From: Ryuthela nishihirai
Taxonomy: Eukaryota; Arthropoda; Arachnida; Araneae; Heptathelidae
Reading direction: 5' to 3'
DNA: 64,000 bases
Assembly (NCBI GenBank): GCA_038380435.1
Contig: JAWZYU010000005.1
Location: 34,122,001 to 34,186,000 of the forward strand
The position numbers and the translations under genes were made by a program. The first letter of the stretch is position 1. The number at the start of each line of letters is the position of its first letter. Under the pieces are notes generated by a model. That model did no database searches and was not told the DNA's origin. It saw only the letters and a list, made by a program, of their open reading frames with translations. This document shows, piece by piece, positions 44,036 to 55,399 of this stretch.

Positions 44036-44905
44036 GATATTTTGCTAGGGCAGTGTAGTGAAACTAATTTCTTTTTAAGGATTTGATGTCTGTTAATACA
44101 AATTCAGTTTATGTACTTTGCAAAGCGGGTAAGAAGGAAGAATAGAAGTTTTGGAAAGAAATAAAAAAGATCTATGCTACGTATTAACTTTTGAGTTATT
44201 TGAAAAAGACTCTCGTTACAGGGTGCACGCGCATTGTTACATTAGCAATAAATGTTTTTGATGTAAATGAAAAGAATGAATCCAAAACGAATGACTACAA
44301 TTACTTTTGGTTCAAATGGTTAGATATTATCTGATTCACCGTGCCTTAAAGGCCATTTGTCGTTGCGTCCAAAAATAGAACTAAAAAAAGCAGTTCTTTT
44401 TTTTGTGCTGTACGTGTTACTTAGGTGAAAGTTAGAAGAAAATTATTTAAAATGAATTTTACACATGTGCTTAATGGATTTTTAATCAGCGAAGAAAAAT
44501 ATTTTGATTGAAAATTTCAGTTGATAAGGTTTGTGTAGCTGTTGTCAACTTAAATAATTTTTTTTTAATCGAATGAAGGATAAATACGTGCACCTATTTT
44601 TGGAAGGCCAAGGATCAATTTGAGGTATGTTTGCGCCCCAATGCCAAGTCCCTTTTAAGCACACCTTTTCAAACATTTTACAGGAGCCGCATTTTCGAAG
44701 GAATCCCTTTTGAGAAGGCGCCCTGACGTAGTCCTTACCTCGCTTACTGGCTTGAGCCGGCCGTGGGCAAGGCCAATGTTGAGAACAAAGGCAGTTGAAT
44801 ATTTTGCGACTGACCCCTCTACATGCTGTTATTTTATAAACAAAGATCTAGTTCTTTGAATCTTGTAAATAGTTATTACCGAATACAGAATTCATATATT
44901 CCATT
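44036..44905. other. Intronic DNA without recognised features
   Basis: Includes a GC-balanced patch at 44690-44790 (GCCCTGACGTAGTCC, TTGAGCCGGCCGTGGG) that I could not assign. Confidence 0.35.
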
Positions 44906-44912
44906 ATCATTA

Positions 44913-44914
<2 letters not shown>

Positions 44915-44947
<33 letters not shown>

Positions 44948-45134
44948 ATACCCCCCTCAAACAGCTGCTTGCCACAGAGGTCTGACAGGAGCCTGTCAGT
45001 TTATATGCCATAGTAGAAGGTCTGTGAGGATGGCAGGACCTCAGCAGAAAAAACGACACATACATCCATGCCTTACCCGGGGCTCAAACCCAGGTCCCAT
45101 TAGATCAGTAGCCAAGCGCGCTAACCACTCGGCC
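44915..45134 (-). mobile_element. SINE-B copy with (AAAT)n tail
   Basis: The tail is about nine TAAA units (44913-44949). Body and head are complete. 9-bp duplication atcattata (44906-44914, 45135-45143). Confidence 0.95.
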
Positions 45135-45332
45135 ATCATTATACAGCGTCGTTATTATTTGAGAAACAAAAGTTTGCGAAAGCTTATATTACAGATATAC
45201 TGCATTTGCTCAATTGATGTGTGCAAGTTCGATGTATAAGGTTGAATGTCCACAATTAATATTGTATTTGTTGTTATTGATCATTATTATAAATCGTTGA
45301 TTGTAACTTGGATGAGAATCTTGTAGCGATAG

Positions 45333-45620
45333 CAGGGTCAGATTAAGCAAGTGGGGGCACCTAAACCTTTTTTGGGGGAGGGGAGTCCCATCATGTTTTC
45401 AGAAATCAAATATAAATGAATAAATTAAAGCTCCGATCATATAGCAACTTTCTTTGAGGATAGTATTACCTAACCAATTTAAAATTTGCATAAGTTCAAA
45501 AATATATTAATTTTATTTTTAACAATCCTTGGTGTTAGCAAAAGAGGGCTCTCCCACTTTTGTTTTTCTTGTACCCAGTTCCCCTTGCCAGACGCTCCCC
45601 CCCTCCCCAATCAGACCCTG
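45333..45620. mobile_element. Probable 288-bp DNA-transposon relic
   Basis: Inverted ends CAGGGTCAGATT and AATCAGACCCTG with G- or C-rich runs just inside. The 8-base flanks (agcgatag, aatgtaaa) do not match, so the superfamily is uncertain; hAT-like in style. Confidence 0.5.
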
Positions 45621-46852
45621 AATGTAAAGACATCTCTTCCTCTGCATACACACTTTGAAACTTTCCTGCCTGTTGAAATGCTCTTTTATTATGAAAAACA
45701 TCCAGTTTGAATTTTGTCTATTCAAATTTTCTTTCAAGAATAATAATAACTTAATTAATGTATTAGTATTCATTTCTTCAAAACAAATGCGGAGTTTGCA
45801 AAATTATATGATATTCACAGACAATTCTAAGTTTGAGAGAAGTTAACAGTAATTCCTCACCTGAGTAAATTGTTGTGAAAGGAATAATAAAGATTTAATT
45901 TTCATAATACTAGGAATAAAAAAATAGTAAAATCACGTAATATCAATAAAAAATGATACAGTAATGATCTGATAGTTTTTTTTGATATTACTGTGATTAA
46001 ATAATAATAATACTATGATAAATTACTGTGATAAATAATATATAATAAAAAATAACTAATAATAAATAATAAAAAATTACTGTGATAAATAATAATAAAT
46101 AAACTATTCTTCTCCATCTTCTAAATTAAAGGATTCATCTCAAAATTATTTTGGTCAGTTTTGTTCCTTCTCTGAACACTTCATACATTGTCTGGCTCGT
46201 TTTATCAATAATTTTAACAATCTGCTTTTCATTCTTTCACCCTTATAATTTCTAACCTCACTCTACCCATACCAGGTTACTTGTGAGATCTCCATAAATT
46301 CGCCTACTCTATTCTGATCTTTGGTTTAAAAATTTCGTCTTCACGCTTTCCAGCAGCAGATTGGAATACTGTGAGGGAAAAAAAGGCTTGACATAATAGT
46401 CGCCGGTTTGAATGTTTCGCAAACTGCTCGATTAAATTATGAACGTTAAAAAATAGAAATCTGTAACTGAAACTAACAAGAAACTGGAACAACGATATAA
46501 AACGAATATTATTTTGGAAAATTAATTCTTTGCTGCATCAACTATTTAAATATGAGAGAAAGTGTTCTTTAAGTATATAATCATGGCTTATAAAGAGAGC
46601 AACTTGTAATTTTCGTTTTATTAAGACTTATAATTTTATAATAACAACTGATGACACAGAGGGAGATACGAGGGTCCGGACCCCTCCGCAGAAAATCTTG
46701 TCATCTTATACTAAATCTCAAATTTGTCTACCTGCTTTGAAATCCAAAACAATTGTCTTTGCATAACTTTATTTTTGCCCCATATTTCTATGTCCGACAC
46801 TAAAAATGGATTAAAAAACAAAAAACAAATGTAAAATCTCATTCCGTGTATA
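45621..46852. other. AT-rich intronic DNA
   Basis: It has a run of ATAATAAAT-type low complexity at 45995-46105. No exon recognised. Confidence 0.4.
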
Positions 46853-47052
46853 AAATAAATACCTCCTCAAGCAGCTGCTTGCCACAGAGGTCTGACAGGA
46901 GCCTGTCAGTTTATATGCCACAGTAGAAGGTCTGAGAGGATGGCAGAACCTCAGCAGAAAAACAGCACGAACATCCATGCCTTACCCGGGGCTCGAACCC
47001 AGGTCCCTTAGATCAATAGCCAAGCGTGCTAACCACTCGGCCACGGGACGGC
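46853..47052 (-). mobile_element. SINE-B copy, full length
   Basis: AAATAAATACCTCCTCAAGC to ACTCGGCCACGGGACGG in reverse. Confidence 0.93.
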
Positions 47053-47647
47053 TATACAAAAAATTTGCTTCGGACGCCGTATAGAATATCATTTTAACCT
47101 TTCCTGTTCAGTGGAATATTTTAGTAATTGGGAAAACCTGCTGAAGTCTTATTCTTAGCATAAACTGATCTTCAAAAAATGACAATTTTTCTAAAGCAAT
47201 ATAATACGAAGAATAGAAAAATGGTTTTACGGCATGCATTTCATGTATTTCCGTATCCCCCCCCCCCACTTAACTGGGTTCAGAAGGGATCAACCTCAAT
47301 TATTATCAAAATTGTGTGAGCCCGGTCTCAATTTTTCTTATTCTCATTGATAGGGGATAAAGGTGCAATGAATTATTAGTGCTTAGAGACTGAGAATTGG
47401 ACAAAGAAAGAAAAAGTACAGGAAAGAAAATATTAGGAATGTAAACGTTTAAAAACTGCATGCAAAAGTGAAATAAGATATAAAATGATCATATGAAATC
47501 AGCATTCTACAGTTCCTAAATTTTGAAGGGAAGCCCTCCCTTCCAAGATTATATTCTCGGAACCTCCCCGAAACTGAATTCTCGCAACACCCTGAAACAA
47601 AATTTTCGGACTCCTGTGAAACTAAATCCTGGGTACGTGCCTGACTG
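47053..47647. other. Intronic DNA without recognised features
   Basis: A C-rich run near 47260. Nothing else recognised. Confidence 0.35.
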
Positions 47648-47826
47648 GAGGCCTAGTGGTTTCCGGGGTTCGAATTCTGACCCCTCTGACCAGCAGCCCA
47701 TGTTTTCTTTTCGTGTGTTGTCTTCCTGCTAACAATATATGCTCGCTTTCCTTACAGACATTCCCTATGTCCTATTATACTGACAGGCTCCTGTCAGATA
47801 TCTGTGGTAAGCAGCTGCTTGAAAAG
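47648..47826 (+). repeat. Old SINE-B copy
   Basis: GGCCTAGTGGTTTCC, GGGGTTCGAATTC, TGTTGTCTTCCTGCT, CTGACAGGCTCCTGTCAG and AAGCAGCTGCTTG in plus order, diverged. Confidence 0.75.
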
Positions 47827-47996
47827 CAATTTACTTTTTCATTAAGTTAATTAATGTAAAAATCATACATTTAAAAAAATACAAGTGAACAAATGATGGA
47901 ATATTTGAGAGTCTTTATTGTTGGCAAAACATTAATAGTCCTAACGTAAAGATAAAGATATTGATGACCAGTATTTTAAGTTCCCTAAATTAGGTT

Positions 47997-48382
47997 GGGT
48001 TGGGTTGTTTTACCTCTGAGCGGCACTTTTTTGCACACCATGGGCTAAATGGTCAGGTCACATGGACCCCGAAGACTCAGAGAAGGTTGGGGGAGGGGAC
48101 CCACTGGAACAGCTGTTGGGAGACAGATGGTAACCTCCCGTCAAGGCCATCCAGCGTGTTCTTTAACGTGCACAGGGTATGGCTCTCCTGCACACGGGGC
48201 CACGGCTTAACGTCCCATCCGACGGACGGTGGCCTTTCCAAGCACATCGGTGTCTCCTACTGACCGTGGGCAGGGCGGAGAATTTTGCGGAGATAAATCT
48301 CAACGCTGACCCAGCTGGGACTCGAACCTGGGAACTACAGATTACGAGCCTGGCGCGCTACCGACTGAGCCAACCCCGCCCC
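47997..48382 (-). mobile_element. SINE-A copy 9, full length
   Basis: 386 bp, complete. Perfect 14-bp duplication ccctaaattaggtt (47983-47996, 48383-48396). It landed at the tail end of a much older copy of the same family. Confidence 0.97.
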
Positions 48383-48396
48383 CCCTAAATTAGGTT

Positions 48397-48793
48397 CTTT
48401 TACCTCTGAGCATCACTTTTTTTTCACACAAAAATTAGTTAATGCAACAAATTGCAAATAGTTATTATGGAGTTAGGCAACAAAATAGTAGTTATGGAGG
48501 CCAAAGAAACATCAAGAGCTCAGAAAGGGGTAGGGGATTCACTGGACTGTAGGAGACAGATGGAAGTTTCCTGTTAAAACCATTCATTAACGTTTGCAGG
48601 AAAAAGCTGCTTTGTACACGACGTCACGACTTAATGTCTCATTAGGTGGAAGGTGGCCTTTATGAATCTATTAATGTCTCCTTCTCACCGAGGCCAGAGC
48701 AGAAATTAGCCGAAAAATTCATGCGTGGTGGAATCGAAACTGGAAACGTAAGATTACGATCCTGGTTCATTATCGAATAAGCCACGCCCATCC
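48397..48793 (-). repeat. Ancient SINE-A copy
   Basis: Recognisable in reverse order: CTTTTACCTCTGAGCATCAC, AAGAGCTCAGAAAGGGG, GGAGACAGATGGAAG, ACGACTTAATGTCTCATTAG, GTGGTGGAATCGAAAC and AATAAGCCACGCCC. Divergence is far above copy 9. Confidence 0.85.
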
Positions 48794-49189
48794 CAACTTA
48801 TTGTAACTAAAACCGTCATGCATGTAGAAGACATGGCATATTTTGGATTGTTGTTTGATGAAAATTATGTGCGGTCAGAACTTTTAGAAACACAGAAGAT
48901 TGTTGATCATCTACATATTGAATAGACAGGGAGTATGAGTGGAGTGGGTTGATAGTGTAGTAGTGGTGGGAGAGATTCGAATATTATAGAATGTAATTCT
49001 AAGGAAACATTGAAGAACAATTTAAAAAAGTTACACGTGATAGGCATTATGAAAATTGCTTGCAACTTTCATTTTTCCTGTTTCTAGGGATAAATCAAAA
49101 GTTTTTTTGCTTGTTTGTTGGATAGGTATCGAAGAAATATTAGTCTTCACACTTTCTGTATCTCCCAATAATTTTAATAGCATCCTCTA

Positions 49190-49295
49190 GTCTGCTGAGG
49201 TCCTGCCATCCTCTGAGACCTTCTACTATGGCATATAAACTGACAGGCTCCTGTCAGACCTCTGTGGCAAGCAGCTGCTTGAGGGGGTATTTTAG
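49190..49295 (+). repeat. SINE-B 3' half, 5'-truncated
   Basis: CTGCTGAGGTCCTGCCATCC to AAGCAGCTGCTTGAGGGGG and TATTTTA, nearly identical to the consensus but without the tRNA-like head. It is the only low-divergence SINE-B in plus orientation here. Confidence 0.9.
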
Positions 49296-50009
49296 TGTAG
49301 AAGTAATGGTAAACAGAAAACCTTAAACGAATATTGCCTATGACCTATTTATGCTAGAAAGCCGATGGTTTTGGTGGTAGAGTCTGATGTGTCGAAAGGT
49401 TTAATAATATAATAAGGTTTACACTGACTGATTTTCCCTAGATCTTCAAAGGGGTGGGAAAACATAATGTTATAATTTTAAACGCTAAATGAAAAAAAAA
49501 AAATAAATAAATACCTTTCTGTTGTGTAAAGCAGAATATTATTCTTTGTATTTTCTTAATCATCCATTAGTTCGAATATCTTCTATTTGAGATGCAAAAC
49601 TTTGAAACTAAAATATTTATTTTATTTGAGAAACAAATATCCCATATTCGTCAGAGGTGATACGTGATTCTTCTAGTTCACCAGATATTACCTCAGATAA
49701 TCAACATAACCAGGGAAAAGCGCATTTTCTCTTTTTCAGTTCGGATCTTTTTTACCCTCTTTTATAGACGAAATGTTCTGTTTTTCAACTGACAAAAAAC
49801 TTAATTTATAAAATATTTAACGAGACAAAAATATATTAATATTTTAGAAAAAATTACTAATCATATATTAAAAATTAAGCAGAAATGCCGAAGACTTGAA
49901 TGCTATTTAAATTGTCAAATTCAAAGGATAATTAATTCCTAATTGTTGACAGTGATTCTTGATTCAGTTTTGATTGCTTAATATTGAATTTGAATCTTCC
50001 GAGAAAGAC
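49296..50009. other. AT-rich intronic DNA
   Basis: No exon or repeat recognised. Confidence 0.35.
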
Positions 50010-50020
50010 AACCTTAATTA

Positions 50021-50226
50021 AATAAATACCTCCTCAAAGCAGCTGCTTGCTACAGAGGTCTGAGAGGAGCCTGTCAGTTTATATGCCGTAGTAGAAGGTC
50101 TGAGAGGATGGCAGGACCTCAGCAGAAAAACAACACGAACATCCATGCCTTACCCGGGGGCTCGAACCCAGGTCCACTTCGATCAGTAGCCAAGCGCGCT
50201 AACCACTCAGCCACGGGATGGCAATC
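50021..50226 (-). mobile_element. SINE-B copy, full length
   Basis: AATAAATACCTCCTCAAAGC to ACTCAGCCACGGGATGG in reverse; flanks aaccttaatta / aatcttaatta (50010-50020, 50227-50237), one mismatch. Confidence 0.93.
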
Positions 50227-50237
50227 AATCTTAATTA

Positions 50238-51193
50238 TAAACTATAAAAGAAAAAATAAATTTATCTCTGATAATAATTTTATGTAACATTAGTTCTTTT
50301 TTTTTCTGAAATAAATTTGTAAACGTTTCCTGCAAGTTTTTGTATTTTCAGCAAGAAAATAAAGAGTTCCTTTTTTTGATGTAAAAACAAGAGAACACGT
50401 TCTCTTTTTCTGCCTTGTTTTATGCTTTTTTAATATATGACCATCCAACGCAAACGAGAATCGAGTGAGACATACTTTTTAATTTAAAATAGTTAACAGC
50501 AATTTTTTAAAACGATTTAATGACTATTAAGGGGCCAAATAACTATGGTATGCCGAAATATTGCAGGCGATATGTAGTTATGTGCTCACAGAATTTTGAA
50601 GATGGGAAGAAAAACGATTGAAGATAATATTTTTCCACACGATTGTACAGATTTTGAAAATATGTTATTGCAAAGGAACATATTTGAGAGAATTTGGAGT
50701 AAACTTAACAAGAAACAGAATATTTTTCTTAACATGCTTTAAAATTTGAAACTGTTAGAAAAGGAAAAAAAAAATAAAGAAGAATTCTCAAATAGAAAAT
50801 ATTAAAAATCAGGAACCTTCAGACCCGAATTTTTGTATACAGAAGAAAAAATCTTTCCGTTATAATATGCCGCATTTATCACTAAAGGAACAAGAATATG
50901 CGAAATTTATTTTTGTAACATCATTCCACCGAAATTCGTGATGCACATTGTAAACCGTAATAATGTAGAAACCGTTCCAAAAGTTGTAAAATTCTGAAAA
51001 TCCAGAAAGCAGTAAAAAGGAACATAAAAGAATTATGATTTATAAGAACATTGTCATGATAACATCATCGAATGCACAACACCTGCGAATTGTAGACAAA
51101 CAGTTCTTGTTGTATGTCAGGCACAATTATCTTCAATTTTTTTGTATGTAGTTTCTATTATATCCAAAGGTAGCACCAAATTTCAGCCTGTTC
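50238..51193. other. AT-rich intronic DNA
   Basis: Nothing recognised. Confidence 0.35.
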
Positions 51194-51201
51194 CTGTAGA
51201 C

Positions 51202-51602
51202 CCGGGGTGCCCAAATATTTTTCACTTCATGGCAACCTGTAGTTTAGGATTGCTTTGGAGGACTAATAAATCTTTATTTACGTTTGAATATACGCAGTCG
51301 TATCAGAAAAATATGACCACCTACCTAATAATACGAATGGTATGTGGTCATATTATTCTGATACGACTGTGTAAAGCAATAAAGGGGGTGACATCAGTAG
51401 AAAACAATTGAAAATAAATAATTTAAATGGCGTTTAACGTGTTAAAAACACATTTCTATTTTTACGGTAAATAAATCCAAAAATGTTTAGTAGAAAAAAA
51501 CCTTCCTCTTAAAAACAAATTGTACTACTTACCATGCCGTGGGCGGCTTCTACTTTGCTAAAGAGCAACCGGTAACTCGCGAGCGCCGTAATGGGCACCT
51601 TG
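51202..51602. mobile_element. 401-bp hAT MITE containing a nested MITE
   Basis: Ends CCGGGGTGCCCAAATATTT and TAATGGGCACCTTG; flanks ctgtagac (51194-51201) and ctgtaggc (51603-51610), 7/8. The palindromic MITE at 51293 sits inside it. Confidence 0.8.
51293..51371. mobile_element. 79-bp palindromic MITE, second copy
   Basis: CGCAGTCGTATCAGAAAAAT pairs with ATTATTCTGATACGACTGTG; TA flanks at 51291-51292 and 51372-51373. Same family as 11459-11535, but the central loop differs. Confidence 0.9.
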
Positions 51603-51610
51603 CTGTAGGC

Positions 51611-52080
51611 CAAAGATTGTTTTGCACTTTGTAAACATTGTAAGACCACAAGAACCTTTTCTTCTTTTGAATATGTCTTCTTGTGTTTAGAAAAATTCTA
51701 AAACGTAACGTACATTGCAATACAGCAGGATCTGAACGGATTAATCTATATTATTGCTCCGGTTTGACAGCAATCAGTGTTTGGTTAAAATAGCGAAAAG
51801 GCTTTTTATATTAACATTAATTTGGCTTTTCTTGTTACTGAATTTAATCTATCTCTAAATAATATAACTGAAGTAGGTCAACTTGGTGAAATTATTGTAG
51901 GATTCGTTTGAGAGCATTGAACCATAATATTATTTGAACCATAATATAATTGATGGTGCAACAGGGCAATGCTTATGAAACTCAAAGTTAATCCGCGTAT
52001 TTGAAAAGATAGCTCCATATTGTGTGCGGATGAAACGATCAGAAAGAGCGAAATATACGACAAAGAAAACCGTTTTCAAA
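51611..52080. other. Intronic DNA without recognised features
   Basis: Nothing recognised. Confidence 0.35.
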
Positions 52081-52082
52081 TA

Positions 52083-52160
52083 TACTGCTCACAAAAATTA
52101 GGGGATATTTTTATCGCTTCATATTCATTTTGAAATATCCCCTAATTTTTGTGAACAGTA
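52083..52160. mobile_element. 78-bp solo-terminal-repeat derivative of the 13.8-kb Tc1 element
   Basis: TACTGCTCACAAAAATTAGG on the left and CCTAATTTTTGTGAACAGTA on the right, with TATCGCTTCATATTCATTTT in the middle, the same words that form the inverted ends of 13789-15297. TA flanks at 52081-52082 and 52161-52162. Confidence 0.9.
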
Positions 52161-52162
52161 TA

Positions 52163-52715
52163 TCTGTACCGGTTAAACGAATTGAGAATTTTGCATTCTA
52201 TTCAGATGATCACCGCTGTCATTTTTCTTGTATTCGGCAGATATATATCATCTTTAAATATAACGTACTTTTACATGAAGAATAAGTGTATCAAATATCA
52301 AGATGTATTATAGTTATAGAGTTATTGCGAAATATGCCCACCCATACCGGAAATGACAACAATGGATTTGGCAGCGATTACCTTTTCCGGAAGGAACAGC
52401 ATGGTCAGTATTTTTGTTTACAGTAAGCCCCCCTTTCGGAATTTCGACTTGAAATTCGGCTCTGCAACTCGGATGATAACCAAAAACACTCTGTGAAATT
52501 CGAAAGCTTCTGCCACGATTTTTCGATGGGTTATGGTTGCTACAGGCACACAGAGAATTATAAAATCCTTTTATTATTATAAATATTAGAATAACTCTAA
52601 TGAACAGGTGTAATCAAGAATTGCAAAATTACGAGTAATCTGTATATAGAAAATATTATCCACTGCCAAGTTTTTGCAAACTCTTGTGGATATAACCAGT
52701 ATTAGGCATATATAT
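52163..52715. other. Intronic DNA without recognised features
   Basis: GC-balanced between 52330 and 52560, but no exon or repeat recognised. Confidence 0.35.
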
Positions 52716-52726
52716 TACAAGAAGGT

Positions 52727-53118
52727 TGGGTTGTTTTGGGTTGTTTTACCTCTGAGCGACACTTTTTTGCACACCATGGACTAAATGGCCAGGTCACATG
52801 GACCCCGAAGGCTCAGAGAAGGTTGGGAGGGGACCCACTGGAACAGCTGTTAGGGAACAGCTGATAGCCTCCCGTCAAGGCCATCCAGCGTGTTCTTTAA
52901 CGTGAACAGGGTATGGCTCTCCCCACACACACGGATCCACGGCTTAACGTCCCATCCGACGGACAACGGTCTTTCCAAGCCCATCGGTGTCCCCTACTGA
53001 CCGTGGGCAGGGCGGGGAATTTTGCGGAGATAAATCTCAACGCTGACCCAGCTGGGACTCAAACCTGGGAACTACAGATTACGAGCCTGGCGCGTTACCG
53101 ACTGAGCCACCCCCGCCC
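52727..53118 (-). mobile_element. SINE-A copy 10, full length
   Basis: 392 bp with an extra TTGTTTTGGG in the tail. Perfect 11-bp duplication tacaagaaggt (52716-52726, 53119-53129). Confidence 0.95.
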
Positions 53119-53149
53119 TACAAGAAGGTAAAAAAAAATTATTGTATTA

Positions 53150-53680
53150 TAAAAATATGCAAGTAAACTATGCTCTCTGTTTCAAAATCATCTTTGCTCC
53201 TTGTCCCACAGTCCTCTTTGCTTTCCTTTTCGCATTTAGCTTTGCTCACGCAGCCTTCTCTAATGTCTGTTTGTCAGCTATGTTTTCCTTCGTAATCGCC
53301 TTTTCATACTTGTTTCACAGCCCTCTTCACTCTTTCTCTTTTATAGCTATTTTGGTTGTTTCACAGTTAGTTGTTCTCTCCATTTTGCTTTGATTTCTGC
53401 TCTTTGTTTTAGTCATTCTTCTCTTATCTCCTACTCTCTGATTTATGCTTCATAATTATGTTTGCTGTATGTTTCAAAGTAAACTCGGCTCTTTTTCCCT
53501 AATTCTCTATGCTTCCTGTTTCACCCTCTCCTTTTCCTCTTTCTTTGTTCCCTTTTGTTTCGCAAGCATCTCTTCTCCCTATCCACAGCTATTTCTACTC
53601 TCTGTGTTGCAGTCATCCGTCTAATTTAGAGTCTTCTTTGTTCTCTTATTAGTAGTCATTTTTTCTCTCTGTTTCAAAAT
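53150..53680 (+). repeat. Pyrimidine-rich degenerate repeat
   Basis: The plus strand is a long C/T-rich run in which loose units like TTTGCTCTCTGTTTCACAGTC recur at irregular 25-50 base spacing. The hydrophobic frame at 53142-53393 comes from this composition and is not a gene. Confidence 0.55.
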
Positions 53681-53689
53681 CAGTGCAAT

Positions 53690-54570
53690 GGATGCGAGAA
53701 CGCGTTAATAGGTTGAGTACCATGCTCGTAACGTGAGGATCAGTTTTTGTGTTAGCAGCGCAATCTTTGATGCACTTTAAACCACACTTGATGTCTAAAG
53801 TATCCATTGCTCTATTTGCCCTTATTAGGATCTCTGTACAGTATTGTGAAGCTTGAGAGCCTTATGAATTATTCATTGTTAAAGACAATTAAGAAATAAC
53901 ACAAAAGCTAATCATCTGTGAACCCTTAAGGGCTAAGTGGTATATAAGATATTAAATTTCACAAAAATCGAAACCCATTAAGATTGTCAGCTCTTCAGAA
54001 TTTCTTTGAGCGTTGGCCCAGTCCCAAGGAAAAGAAATCTACTTAGACTTCGGCTTTTTTTTTACTCAGTTGGAACATTTTCGCTAATAGATATCTGAAA
54101 AGACACCAAAATAAAGAGGAAAAGGAAAAAAGAAAAGACCAAGGCCATATCAATGGTAAAAGTGGTCTAAAAGTAACAGTACCATTCCTGCATCAGCAAT
54201 ATATCCTACTGAATAAAAGCCACATTCTCCTTCTTCGCGACCTCACTCTGCCGATTATTCCAATCATTTGAACGCTTAATTCTGATTTGGTTGACGTCAT
54301 TCTGGTTAATCTTTAGTGTTAAGATTCAGTCTGTGGAGTATCAGTGCTTTTAAACTAATGTCATTAAAGTGCACCATCTAGCCTTTAGATAAAAGCGCCC
54401 TTGTTTTGTAACAAAAACTGAAAGATTAAAGTGTAGAATAGGAATTCAGATGATTGTTCTGCACTGTCGTGCGAATTAAGAATCGCATTCAGGATTAAAG
54501 GAAAAACCTTCCAAGCCAGATGCTCTTTGGATAAAAGACCACATCATCAGCGACAAAAAAAAAAAAAAAC
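53690..54570. other. Unassigned intronic DNA
   Basis: 54385-54470 (CTTTAGATAAAAGCGCCC, ACTGAAAGATTAAAG) is partly repeated at 55034-55100 (CTTTAGATAAAAAAAACCGG), so a low-copy local repeat flanks SINE-A copy 11. Nothing else recognised. Confidence 0.4.
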
Positions 54571-54576
54571 ACGTGA

Positions 54577-54971
54577 GGTTGGATTGGGTTGTTTTACCTC
54601 TGAGAGGCACTTTTTTGCACACCGTGGGCTAAATGGCCAGGTCACAAGGACCCTGAAGGCTCAGAGAAGGTTGAGGGAGGGGACCCACTGGAACAGCTGT
54701 TGGGAGACAGATGGTAGCCTCCCGTCAAGGCCATCCAGCGTGTTCTTTAACGTGCACAGGGTATGGCTCTCTCCCACACACGGAGCCACGGCTTAACGTC
54801 CCATCCGACGGACGGCGGCCTTTCGAAGCCCATCGGTGTCCCCTACTGACCGTGGGCAGGGCGGGGAATTTTGCAGAGATAAATCTCAACGCTGACCCAG
54901 CTGGGACTCGAACCTCGGAACTACAGATTAGGAGCCTGGCGCGCTACTGACTGACCCCCCCCGCCCCCCCC
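54577..54971 (-). mobile_element. SINE-A copy 11
   Basis: Complete reverse copy; the flanks are an A run followed by cgtga on both sides (54556-54576 and 54972-54986), so the exact duplication length is ambiguous. Confidence 0.92.
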
Positions 54972-55178
54972 AAAAAAAAAACGTGAATGCGCAATAGCAG
55001 CCAAGAATGTCTGTAGAGGAAAATTAACCAGGTGATCTTTAGATAAAAAAAACCGGTGCCCGTAACACAAAATGACAGATTGAACTACAGAATGGGAACC
55101 TAACTTACATCTAAGACAGTTAGTCATCTACCTAGGACAAGGTATAAAACTCAAATCATAATAGCTTCCTGTCTCAGT

Positions 55179-55227
55179 TCTCAGTTTCAGTAGTAAGTCA
55201 TGATATGACTTACTACTGAAACTGAGA
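55179..55227. repeat. Hairpin, 23-bp perfect arms, 3-base loop
   Basis: TCTCAGTTTCAGTAGTAAGT plus CAT, loop GAT, then the exact reverse complement. Confidence 0.95.
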
Positions 55228-55399
55228 AGGAATGGGACCATTTTAATATGCTTTTCTTGAAACTAACCGTACCCTTTTAAGTAAAAAGAAGCAGAGGAGA
55301 AAACGTTATTGAGTGATAAGGCACTACAGTTTATTTCTGAAGGAAAGAATTACAAACATAACCTGAATCAACACTCCACCAGTCCTAACAGACACTTTT

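Noticed and set aside
53142..53393. Hydrophobic membrane protein frame
   Set aside because: A pyrimidine-rich degenerate repeat gives F/L/S codons in any frame; no start context or homology.
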